Source: Axinella damicornis (lineage: Eukaryota; Porifera; Demospongiae; Axinellida; Axinellidae). From it: 64,000 bases of DNA. The stretch lies in the NCBI GenBank assembly GCA_963931865.1, contig OZ007510.1, positions 10,861,404 through 10,925,403 of the forward strand. The letters are read 5' to 3'. Numbering within the stretch: the first letter of the stretch is position 1; every line of letters starts with the position of its first letter. This document shows positions 11,901 through 25,038 of this stretch, in pieces. The notes beneath the pieces were generated by a model. The model had not been told where the DNA came from. It saw only the letters and a program-made list of their open reading frames with translations, and did not search any database. The position numbers and the translations under genes are program-made.

Positions 11901-14900
11901 AACTCTGAATGCAGCGTTCGTCTCCTAACGTTCGCGAACTCTGAATGGTCTGTATATGGAAGCTGAGAGCAACATTTCTGTTCACGGTGTGCTTTCATGT
12001 TTCGCTTTTAACTTGGAACCAGACTCTCCCCGCGCAAATGGTCTGGTTCAGACACTGCCGGTTGATTGGGGCGAGCCTGAGTGAGCCCCATGTAGTCGTG
12101 ATCCCCAAAACCTTCGCAAGGGACTAAAACAACAGCAAATAGCTCTATGTATTCCTGACTGCGCTTTATTTCATAACATTGGCTCCACTTCCTTTCAAGA
12201 TCATTTGGAAACTTCACGCTTGACAGGTTAGGAAATCTTTTTCGACGGATTGCCGCGAGGGGGGTGTGGTCTCAGGGGCGGATGCAGGATTTGTGAAAGG
12301 GAGGGGCTAATAGCACAATTGAACGCTGCCGAAGGCAGCCTATAGAGGTGCGTAGCGCCGATCAGTCCGCGCGAAGCGCGGAAACATTTTTCGCCTTCAT
12401 TTTTCAGTTGTCAGGATGGGCTCTCGTGGCACTTTCGTGCTTTGCACTGCAAGTTCCAGATGTACAAGTAGCAACACGAGTTCCAGGATTGAGAGCTAGT
12501 CTGGCGCAGCCAGACCCTCGCACGGGAAGGAGGACTAGATTGATGGTGCAGAGGAAAATTTTTGCTCACCGTACGTCATTTTTCAGCCATCTAGATGGGC
12601 TCTCGTAGCGCCTTCGAGCTTTTGCACTGCACTCGCTGCCTTCTGGTTCCCGTGTCATCCGTGAACGTCTTATCCTCGACGTGAAAAGGTAAATGTGACT
12701 AGTCGTGAATCACCATCAAGTCCGACGAAGATTCGCCGTGCACGTGGTCTGAACTGAGAACCATTTTCGTCCCCAGCTTGAGTTGACTCTGTATCTGATT
12801 CATTCTGACTGTCACAAGCTGTTTCCGTTGGAAAAAGTCCAGCACTGAGCTTCCTTTCAACTTCTTTGTTGCTGATTCCACTGTAAGTCGGGTGGGTACT
12901 CGTGTAAATAAGGGGTGTGGTCGGAACTGGAAAGGGGGGGGGCTACAGCCCCTTGTAGCCCCCCCCTGGATCCGCCCCTGGGTCTGGGCATGAGTCTATG
13001 CTGTACTTGTAACGTGCAACGTGGAACCGAACAACGTGAACGCATTGTTGCTCTCGGCTTCTGTGGGGCTGCGAACGTGTCGTTCGCGAACTCCGAACGT
13101 TCGCGAACTCTGTGTTCGGCCTGCGAACGTTCGCGACTCTGTGTTCGGTCCATGGATAATACACACTAACGTATTATCCATGGTTCGGTCTGCGAACGTT
13201 AGCGAACTCTGAACGGTCTGCGAACGCATGGTGTGCAAACGCAGCGTTCGCGAACTCTGTGTTCGGTCTGCGAACGTTCGCGAACTCTGTGTTCGGTCTG
13301 CGAACGTTCGCGACTCTGTGTTCGGTCTGCGAACGTTCGCGACTCTGTGTTCGGTCTGCGAACGTTCGCGAACTCTGAATTAGGCCTGTCCACATTATTC
13401 TACTTTTTCTGCCTATTATTCTATTCAGAATTTCCCCCCAAATGCTCCTATTATTCCCAAAGAGATTCCCATTATTCCCAGAGAGATGCCCATTATTCCC
13501 ATCAAAATTAGGGAAAGTGAGTCAAGTGACAATCAACGATTGTATTGTAACATAATCGAGGTTTCAATATAGTCCTCAAGTGAAGAGGATTGTCGTTGAG
13601 TGAAGGAGTTCTGTAAAAGTGAAAAAACCCGTTCAGCAGCAGCAGAACTTGGTTGGACCAGCAGAATGAGCTTGAAAGCTGTGCTCCAGTGAGGTAATTC
13701 CTCCTCATGTCTCTTCCACCAGTCATGTGTATCAACCGAAGGCTCCACATCATCAACAGCAGCCTTATAGCTGGGAAGCTCTGCCTTGAGACCATTGACA
13801 GTCTGAGCACTTAGGGAGGGGAAAGCAGTCGCAAATTCGTCAATAGTGGATGTGTCCACAAGAGTGTCCTTCATCTTCTTGGGGGACAGCAGCCTAGCTC
13901 CCTTGAAAAACGACACTACAGGCTTTAGCTCACCATCAAATTTCGTCTTGAAGTACTGGAAGCCAGGTTGCACACATGTCTTGCCATATGTTGTCAGTTG
14001 CTGCTCAACTGCTGCGTTGCCACTAGCCAGACTTCTCGCACAGGCCATGAGATTGGGGTAGTGAGGTTGGCCAATGAAAGCATAGATCTTGCGTAGTTCT
14101 TCATATGCAGTCAAGGCCAATGGACCACCCCCTTCCAAATTGTACGTTCCTTTGACAAAATACTCGCCAGCATCAATGACCACAGCTAGCTCCAATTTGA
14201 CTTGAAGCTTCTTCAGCGAATCGGTAAGTATATCCTTCAACTTCCTCACTGTAGCTGGAGCAAGGCTGTCACAGGAATGGAGAAAACCTTCTACATCAGG
14301 ATAGCCCTCCATGATTTGTTTCATTACTTCCCATCTGCTCCACCATCTCGTCTCAGAATAGGTTGGCACAGGCCTCCCACAGTAAGATCTCCACGCGAGC
14401 CTTGCTTTGGGGCTTCGAGAAAAGAGTGAAATCCAAGCCCTTGTGAACTCATCAGCAAGAGGAACTTTGAACTGCTCTCCAACTCGATCCAAGGTATGGG
14501 AGAAACACCCAACATCTAGCAAAGATGGATACAGGAGCTTCAATGTGGCCATTGCAACACTGTTCACCGAGGCCCTGTCCCTCATGGATGCTACCAACCT
14601 CTTTGATTCAATGCCATATGAAGTAGAGAGGGTAGATATGATCTCGCGTGCCAGTTCTTCCCCTGTCATACTCTTGCTCAGGAGTTTCAAGCTCACTAGC
14701 CTTTGTTTTGGCTGGAAGTTGTCTACAAACCTCAAAACTACAGCCAACGCCTCATCCACATGAGTGGTTCCGTCAAAGATCACAGAGACATCTTTTCCAC
14801 TTATTTCCTGCTTGATTTCATCGATTTCTTGTTGGTGAATAAAGGGGATAGTCTCACTCAGATGTTGTCGTCCAGAGAGACTAAAGGCATGTTCTTCCAA

Positions 14901-17900
14901 CAGATCACGCATACAATCCACCTTTGATAGAGGAATCCCAGCGGTGAGGAAAGACTTCACTACTGTTACTCTGTACACACGGACATTCTCAGGCAATGTT
15001 TCACCTTTAGGATGGTATTCCTTATCATACTGCTTGAGTGATTCGGCAATGCTTCTTTGCTTTGCTTCTTTAACAAACAGTTTGCTTTTAGAGGTCTTGT
15101 TTCTGCGAATCAATGTGAAGCTTGATAATGCTCTTTTTGAGAGATACTGGCTCTCTGCAAGCTGAACAGAATAGGTTTCCAGCGGATACAGTAAGGTTCT
15201 CGTCCGGAAACTCACTAACCCTACTGGCAGGAGTGACACTCTTTGGCTCATAGTCAGCCTTGACAGTGGTGATCCTCCTCTTCGCACCAATAGGTGGATT
15301 ACTTTGAGTTTTTCTCTTTCGAGCCAATTGAGATGGACCTGGAGCCTTTAGAGAGTTTATAATAGTTCTTACAGTTTCACCACAGTCCTCAGTAGAGCTA
15401 GATTCCTCCACAACACTATCATGATCTGTTGTTGAGCTGGAACTAGTCCTAGCCATCACCCACACTTTCATAGTAGCTAGTTGACAGCACCACATGTACT
15501 GGGCTTCTATTAGAACATCTGACCTTCTTGACCTTTGTAAGGATTTGAAGCCCTATTAGGCTGGAATATTCTCCTATTCTAGTTGGTACCTATTATTATT
15601 CTCGAATAATGTGGACAGGCCTACTCTGAATGGTCTGCGAACGCGAACTCTGTGTTCCGTCTGCGAACGTTCGCGAACTCTGTGTTGGATCAGCGAACGT
15701 TCGCGAACTCTGTGTTCGGTCTGTGAACGTTCGCATGGTGTGCGAACGCAGCGTTCGCGAACTCTGTGTTCGGTCTGCGAACGTTCGCGAACTCTGAACG
15801 GTCTGCGAACGCAGTGTTCGCGAACTCTGTGTTCCGTCGACGTCTGCGAACGTTCGCGAACTCTGAATGGTGTGCGGAACGCGAACTCTGTGTTCGGTCT
15901 GCGAACATTCGCGAACTCTGTGTTCGGTCTGCGAACGTTCGCGAACTCTGAATGGTGTGCGAACGCAGCGTTCGCGAACTCTGTGTTCGGTCTGCGAACG
16001 TTCGCGAACTCTGAATGGTGTGCGAACGCGAACTCTGTGTTCGGTCTGCGAACATTCGCGAACTCTGTGTTCGGTCTGCGAACGTTCGCGAACTCTGTGT
16101 TCGGTCTGCGAACGTTCGCGAACTCAGTGTTCGGTCTGCGAACGTTCGCGAACTCTGAATGGTGTGCGAACGCGAACTCTAGATCTGCGAACATTCGCGT
16201 GTTCGGTCTGCGAACGTTCGCGAACTCTGTGTTCGGTTTGCGAACTCTGTGTTCGGTTCGCGAACTCTGTGTTCGGTCTGCAAACGTTCGCGAACTGCGA
16301 ACGCGAACTCTATGTTCGGTCTGCAAACGTTCACGAACTCTGTGTTCGGTCTGCGAACGTTCGCGAACTCTGTGTTCGGTTCGCGAACTCCGCTCGGTCT
16401 GCAAACGTTCGCGAACTCGATCTGCGAACGTTCGCGAGCTGCGAACGCAGCGTTCGCGAACTCTATGTTCGGTCTGCGAACGTTCGCGAACTCTGTGTTC
16501 GGTCTGCGAACGTTCGCGAACTCTGAACGGTCTGCGAATGTTCGCGTGTTCAGTCTGCGAACGTTCGCGAACTCTGAACGGTCGGCGAACGCAAACTCTG
16601 TGTTCCACGTTTGCGAACTCTGTGTTCGGTCTTCGAACGTTAACCGTTCGCAAACTCTGAACGGTCTGCGAACATTCGCGAACGCTGCGTTCGCAAACTT
16701 AACTCTGGGAGGTCTGCGAACGCAGCGTTCGCGAACTCTGAACAGTCTGCGAATGCAGCGTTCGTGAACTCTGAATGGTCTGCGAACCCAGCTTTCGCGA
16801 ACCCAGCTTTCGCGAACGCTACATTCACAAAGTTCGTGCGTGAATGTTCGCAGACCATTCAAAGTTCACGAACCACCTACTAACGTTTGCGAACTCCGTG
16901 AATACAGCGTTCGCCAACTCTGAATGGTACGCTACAAACTTGGTGCGTACAGATACAGTTGAGCTTGCATGCCCAAAATTCACTGTACAGCACGTCCGAA
17001 CTTATAAGCAATTTCGTTAGCACTTCCCCAACAGCTGCTTCCCATGTTGTTTTAAATGTGGTAACCGTACACACACAACTCGAATGCTAATTTGTAGCAA
17101 GATAAGGCCAAGAAGGACTATGGCGAACAACAATGGCAACGTCTCCATACCTACACGCGTGCTGCCGTATTGGACATGCACACATGCTCAGATTTTGCAC
17201 ATGCAGGCAGCACAATTCCAGAATTTGAAAGTGCAATATTAATTCTAGAATCTGAACAGCACAATTCCAGATTCTGCACAGTTTCACCAATACCAATGGA
17301 GGACATTAAGGAAGCAAACCATCATGTATCACAAGAAACTGTGGGGATCTATTGCAGATCAAAGTTCAATGAACACACAAAGTATAGTTAAGGATGCTGA
17401 GCAAGTTCAATGAGCTTCTTCAACGCATCCAGCATAGGAGCTCGCTACCAGGCATATGGCACACACTGCCTGAATGGTGGCCGGTAGGTGCTTGTACGAT
17501 GGGAACAAACCCTCTACTCCCACCTTGTACATCAGCTAATAGGGTGACAGTGGAGGCCACAGGGGTTTCCCCCCAAATAATCCACCAAAACCCCTCCGAA
17601 AGCATAAACATCTGCTCCTTCATCGACTTGCTGAGCTTTAAGTTGCTCTGGGGCCTGGAAACCGGGAGTGCCTGACTGAATGGTCCGTGTTCCGATAACC
17701 TGGGTAGAGGTTATAGCACGAGCTAGGTCAAAGTCAGCGAGGTAAGTGTGGTGTGTACAGTCCTGAACCTAGAGGAAAGATTCACAGGGTTAGCACATGG
17801 TATTACTTGACAAGTGAAACAGTCACATCCTGCACAGCAGTCTGACACTATAACCCCAAGCACAGTCTCAAGCTAAAACCAGGCACTTGCTCATTAAGGC

Positions 17901-20900
17901 TCAACGCTTGATGATGAGAAACATAAGTACTACACAATGTCATAACATAAACTTACCAAAACATTGGCTGGTTTCACATCTAGGTGGACAGTTGGGGGGA
18001 CTCCAGTATGAAGAAACGCAAGTGCCTGTGCCAACTGTATGGTGATGAACACTTTAGTGACATGATCCAGCTGTGGATTGATTAGGAACAATTTCATGTG
18101 AAAATCCACTGTATAGGTTACATGACACTCTCACCACCTATCTCCAGCTCTTCTGCGGGAATGATGGCACCTCTGGGTTTAAAAAGACTGAGGGTACGCC
18201 CGTCTTCATCTGCCAACCCAAACAGACCCACCATCCGCTCAACAATATCACTGTATGTGTCCCGTCTTCTGAGCCCGACATTCCACGTAGTTGCTTGCAG
18301 ACTTGTAGAGACCTTTGGGGGTCGCCTTCATCATACAGACTGAAACCTAACACACATTTTGAGTGGCCTTTAGTTTGTGATCACTTCACTAGCTAGCTAC
18401 AATAGCGCTGAACTCACAGAAGTAAACACAGTGGTACCGGTTCCGCTACTTTCATGCTTCCTCTTCCTGGTGGTACTGCTAGATTTCGTGCCTCATCTCC
18501 TTCTGCATACGGTTTGCACGCTCAACTAGCTCTGTAGGATCTGATGTGGTCAGAAGGATCAAATACACGTACATGTGACTAGTATTGCTACAGTACAAGT
18601 CTGATTGCTGCAGTGTGTTGGCTACATGCAAAATAAATCTACAACTACGCATAGACTCCATAGTGCAGTATACACAAGGTACACGGTCAGTAGGAAATCT
18701 AAATTCCAAGGCTTACCACATGTATACATGCGCATGCATGATGGGAATAGTTGGACACACTTGCCTCTAGCTATATGTAAGCTACTGTCTTTAACTTCAT
18801 GGTCCCCATTGTCCTCTAGCAGGCTTTCCGCAGTTCTCTTTGCGGTCGTAGAGACGTTGAGCAGCTCTTTTGCAAGCTTTCTACGCCGGGCGTTCCTTGT
18901 AGCAGCCATAGCTATGTACTTAGCTTAGTGTGTACGCGTGGCCACGTGCCACGTGTTTCAGGTGACGTGCGCGTGACCGTGATTAATTAATTATGATATA
19001 ACGTGAGATCAAGAAACTTCACATGTCAGTACCAGGAATGTCTTCGTCCGTAGCCCGATCCGCATCTTCTGCCTCACCAAGAAACATCAATTCTTCGGCC
19101 TGATATAGACAATAGTGCTTCATGTAACTACATAATACAGTGCAATAATATAATTAGCTATACTACCTTGTGGTAGTCAACAGCGTATGCATCCATTGTG
19201 AGGTTAGATGATCGCCTCGGGGATCAACACATCCATGGTGTAAGTAAAGCGCTACAGAAGGCCGGATCATACTTGGGACTCAATAACAATGACATGAGCC
19301 TGCATGACATGCATACAACACCATTGCCTGCATTACATGCACATAACGGTGTGCCTGTATGTGTGCATGCGGCATTTGGGTGATTACCTCACTAAACATT
19401 TAGTTTTCACCTTTGTATCATTTGGACTGAATATCTTCAGCAATTGCTTCGCAATGAACTCCTGCTGCTCCGTCGTTACAATCTTTATACTGGCAGTTTG
19501 CCACACCATAGCAGCTGCAATGGCAAGAGGAATCAAAGCAACACTAGTTTTACCTTCCACTGAAGCAGTATATATACCACGACACAATCAACATGCCTCG
19601 TTTCTAGGGGGTCCATTGCAATAAACTTCATGCCTTCGTGAATCCTTCTGTCAGAAGAAAGAACTTGTATCTAGACCAGAATCAGTGACACTATAGTACA
19701 CAATTCCGCTGTCCACTGGTACTCACTTCACCGCTAGCTATCTCTCTCAGAGTGGGAACGCGGAAGCTCAGCCAGTCCCCAATCTCCTCCAAAGTAAATA
19801 CCCTAATACTGTACCATAAATATCGATGTAAAACCCCCTTCACTATTAAACAGCGTATAGCTATTGCTATTTCTCTTACCTTTTCCCACTGTCAAAAATT
19901 GGTGAGGCACGAGAGCTAGAGGCATCCATGATTGATTGCAATATAGACTAGAAACAAAAAATTTTCTTACAAAAATTACAAATGATTTAGTGATGGCCAC
20001 CCCGATCGACTCCCGAAAAAGCAGACAAACAAGGAATGCCATTAACCAGCCTCAGTCCCATCCCATTGAAAAATGTAGAATTTAGGGATGGGATGGGACT
20101 GAGGCTGGTTAATGGCATTCCTTGTTTGTCTGCTTTTTCGGGAGTCGATCGGGGTGGCCATCACTAAATCATTTGTAATTTTTGTAAGAAAATTTTTTGT
20201 TTCTAGTTTGTGAGGTTTTTTGAGCGCATGGAATGCGTAACTTTCCTGATGTCAGATTTTATTAGTTGCCTTGATGGATGTGAACCTTCTGCTGGGCACA
20301 GAGCAGGCTTTGATGCTTCATTCTATTTCCACTAATAATATGAGTATTCCAAAACTCTAGCCTCACTCACAGTATTGGTGGTATATACGTACTTGTTCCG
20401 CACTGTAGTTACGTCATTAAAAGAAAGCCACGCCTCCATGATGGCATAGTCACGATAGATCTTGGCAAGAACAGGTTGGCAGAAATTCCTTGCAGCGGTA
20501 GTGATGCACCAGATGATGGATTCACAAGGATTCAGCTGATCAGCAAGTGCCCGAAATGCAACCATCACCAGCAAAACCAATGTGCGTTTGATGTGAACTG
20601 CGCATGCGCATTTGGCACGCGTGACCTCTGGTTGCATCAAAATGGCTTCGTGCTAGCAATTCACGGAATCGTAGCTAGCCAGAAGTGCCGTTCCTGCCAG
20701 TATGTAGTCAAAAGGGACGAAAGGAGCTACTACGACGAAAGCGATGTTGTTCTGTGAGTGAACTAGCTCAGGAAATGCTTTTGTTAGCCAGCTATGCTAG
20801 TCAATGAGAAAGAAGAAGAAAGAAGAAGAAAGAAGAAGAAAGAAGATGACGAAATCGGAATTTTCCGGCGACTTATTTCTCGACTCCCGCGTACTCTCAG

Positions 20901-23900
20901 GTACGTTTGCGAGTGTTTTTGTGAACTGCTAGGCAGTATCATTCTGTCTGCATGCTTGGTTTGGGGGGTAGTAGCTTCTTTGGCCGTTTTCCTGCTGGTG
21001 CATCAGTATGGTATTTCGAAATTTCCTTAGCCATCCCTAAATAGAGAACGCTACCGCGTTCTCTGATATCGAGCGACTTGCATTACGTCATGCAAAGTGA
21101 CAGCGCATGTGAACGTGATTCGCTTGCATGCGCGTGCTCCGGCCGGCCAGAGCTAGAGGCGCCTAGCGCCTAGGCTCGCTCCGTGAGTGTTTCCGTTCTC
21201 GGGTCCGGGCGTATTTTCATTCTCGTGTTCGGAGTGTCTCTCTCGGCCACCACAGAATGGTGTGCGAATGCAGCGTTTGCGAACTCTGTGTTCGGTCTGC
21301 GAACATTCGCGAACTCTGTGTTCGATCTGCGAACGCAGTGTTCGCGAACTCTATGTTCGGTCTGCGAATGTTTGCGAACTCTTATGTTCGGTCTGTGAAC
21401 GTTCGTGAACTCTGTGTTCTGTTCGGTCTGCGAACGGTCGCGAACTCTGAACCGTCTGCGAATGCAGTGTTCGCGAACTCTGTGTTCCGTCTGCAAACGC
21501 AGTGTTCGCGAACTCTGTGTTCGGTCTGCGAACGTTCGCAAACTCTGAATGGTGTGCGAATGCAGCGTTTGCGAACTCTGTGTTCGATCTGCGAACGTTC
21601 GCGAACTGCGAACGCAGTGTTCGCGAACTCTATGTTCGGTCTGCGAACGTTCATGAACTCTGTGTTCGGTCTGCGAACGGTCGCGAACTCTGTGTTCCGT
21701 CTGCGAACGCAGTGTTCGCGAACTCTGTTCGGTCTGCGAATGTTCGCTAACTCTGAACGGTCTGAACGTTCGCGAACTCTGCGAACGCTGCGTTCGCAAA
21801 CTTAACTCTGGGAGGTCTGCGAACGCAGCGTTCGCAAACTCCGAACGGTCTGGGAATGCAGCGTTCGCGACTCTGAACAGTCTGCGAACGCAGCTTTCAC
21901 GAACCCAGCTTTTGCAAACGCAGCTTACGTGAATGCTACATTCACAAAGTTCGTGAACGTTCGCAAAGTTCGCGAACCTTCTACTAACGATTGCTAATTT
22001 GTCTTCCATCTGTCACATGTGCCATTAGTAGCTATGTTATTGTTGAGCAGAATTTTCGTGGTAACTGTCTCCCTGCAAAATATCTGTCACTTTTAGCAAC
22101 TAGACTGGGAAATTACTGCCGTCCTATATACATCTTCAATGCATGCAGGCAGTGGGTCAGTTGGGCATTGTGAAGGGGGTCAACAATGGAGGTGATGCTA
22201 TTGTAGTAGTGAAGGGGAGGCCGTGGCTATTCAACCCTCTGTGTCTGTCGGCTGCACCAGATGAAAAGGTTTCAGATTTTCAAGGTACGTATGTTGCTAT
22301 TTTAGGTTTAATTGGTTGCATGTGATACTTGTATGTAATAAATTAATCATTCGCCGCGGGCAGATCTTGTTAGGTCACACAGGGCTACAAGTGCCAAACT
22401 ATCATCCTTCTATATATATTTGCCTGATGATGATTGCCTTTGCACAGAAGTTTAGATCTATCTGCACAGCCAAATGTATTCCAACCCTTAATAATGTAGC
22501 AGAACAATTAAGTTGGCCTTTGTCAGTCAGTCTTTTACCACGAGTGTGTCGTGACTTATTTTTTGCAACTTTCTCGTGTATACTGGTACTGTTATCGGTC
22601 AACGTGGCACTATTATTTTATTGCACCATACCTGCCTGTTGTGTACTCTTGAGCCCCAAAGTGATGTCAGTCATAACTATATGTAGCCACACACTTCCGC
22701 TAGCTGAACTGAAGCTCATCGTATGGAACATTACAATGTATATCATCATGGCTTTGACTGTACATATATAGCCTCGTTCCTAGGTCATTAAGTTTGGTAT
22801 CACATAATATATTTATTGTTTGTACACGCATCTCAGAGCTATGTTCACGAGGTTATTTTTGACAAGCTTTCTTTGTTCTTCCACGATGCAGATACGGTAT
22901 TGGGTGAAAATGTTGCCCTACTTCGCATGAGCATGCTCTCCCTGATTGAGAAGGAGGACTCTGATTTCCTTGTCCTTGCTGCACTCCTTGGGGAGGAGTC
23001 TGCCATCAGAGACTACCTGCAGAAATACCCCAATGAGGTGACCGGTGGTTGGGAATAAATAATGTGTGCAAGGGATCAACTGAACTACCTCACGTTATTA
23101 CACTTTTTTTCAGCAAAATTATGTGTCCAAAGGATCAACCGAACTAGCTCGGGTTATTACATAGTGAGGGTGCTACTGACACAGTTTTTCCTGTGTACAG
23201 TCGTATATCTATTCTGGACATCTCGTCCAATGGGATTTGCAAAAAAATACAGGACTCCATGGACGGGCAACGTCATCATCAAAGTTGCTCCGTGGTCGTA
23301 CCGTTCGACTCTGTGGTGGGAACCATATTATACTTTTGAATATTACGAGGGGCAACCGCACTCCTGGTAGCCGCGTTGCAACCTGTTGCAACTCGACGGT
23401 AGCGCAAGCTAGGTATGGCAACTCATTCCATTTAATGCACATGCCACGTGAGGACCATGCTCGCTCGGTGGTCGTCGACGTCGATCGATTGATTGAGCTG
23501 AGTCAGCAATGACGGCCCAAGGAGAAGACAAGAAACTGTTACAGCGCTCACAATTTCGCCAGCACGGTGAGTTTTGGCATGTAAGCGTCAGTGAACGACA
23601 GCGATCACGGCCGTGTGGTCAGAATCTTCGCGTACCTTTCCTAAGAACGGTACTGCCACCGGAAGTAGGAGAGAGCGCTCGAGCAATGGCGGCCACGGTG
23701 AGACAAAAGCGCTTGTATCTCCGCCACCAAGGTGAGTTTCAGCACAATTATTTTGATTTTGTGTCACTGCATCATAGCGATCACGACGGTGTAGTCAGAA
23801 TCTTTGTAGGCCATTCCAAAGTAGTCAAACGTTTATTATATTATATTACATTACGCGGCACAATTTTTCCCCTACCAGGAGTGTAACATTATTTCCAGCG

Positions 23901-24995
23901 TAGACCACACCTATGGGCACTCCTCTAAGCAGCATTGTCGTCAAAAGTACAAAACCGTCTTCAAGTGTTCACGGTGCCCATCCAGTCCTGTATTTTTTCC
24001 TGTGGTACAGTATAGCGTAGTGCTTGTGCACTGAGAGATTCTGGTTCATACGTAAGTAGAATGATGAAAAGGAGCTTTGTCAATCTCCAACTGACTCTGA
24101 GATTTAGGTGAATGTTATAAGCATGCGATTCTATATGCGAATATCTAATCCCAGTTGTGAGAAGTGTACAACTGTATTGTATGCAGAAGTCAGAAGTTGA
24201 TGAGCTGTGTATTCACAGGTGAATGCACATGTTTCTGGGAAGGCACCGATTCACTGTGCTGCTGCAGCTGGCCGAGTTTCTGTCCTGAAAATGCTGCTTG
24301 AGTTTCAGGCCAACTTGGAGATAGAGGTTATATGATACAATTTGCTATTAGTTTTGCATGTACCCACTGTAATGCATGTATTGCATTTAGAGGGTGTCAT
24401 TAAACACAGGATGAAGATGGACTAAGACCACTTCACCACTGTGCAGTAAGGTAACAAATTTTAACACTATAGTTTGTCTATATATACTACTTTCAAGATT
24501 GCACTCATACAGGAAGGAGGTTGAAACTGCAATGGTGCTGTTAGATGCTGGTGCTGATCCAAATTCCAAGAGCCACGATGGGAACACTCCGACCACCGTA
24601 GCAGCTATAAAAGGAAACAATGATGTTCTGGCTCTTCTGGCTAAACATCCCAAAATAGATCTCAGCGCCCAGGTAGCTTGTCATTACTCATACGGTGTAT
24701 GATTCATGTCCATGCTGGTTGCTGTGTTGTATCATGGAGTTGCATGCCTATAGCGATCAACATATATATGTCCTGTACCTCATTTCTAATATGCATGAGT
24801 TGTATACCTGTATTGCATAGGATTCAGATGGGGACACAGCCCTACACTGTGCAGTCCATGCTAAGAAACACCGAGCTGTGAAAATTCTCTTGGAAGCAGG
24901 TGCAGACCCTACTCTTGTCAACTTCCAGCTCATAACACCAATACATCTGGCGATAAGACTTGGCTTGATGCTGTAAGTTGAATTGTCACAGTGTG

Positions 24996-25038
<43 letters not shown>

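Noticed and set aside
15574..16862. Long overlapping open frames on both strands (up to 359 codons)
   Set aside because: They are translations of the 30-bp satellite; the period is a multiple of three and lacks stops on either strand, so they carry no gene evidence.
13060..16930. CRISPR-like array (30-bp regular repeats)
   Set aside because: There are no unique spacers; repeats are contiguous and the context is eukaryotic. It is a satellite.
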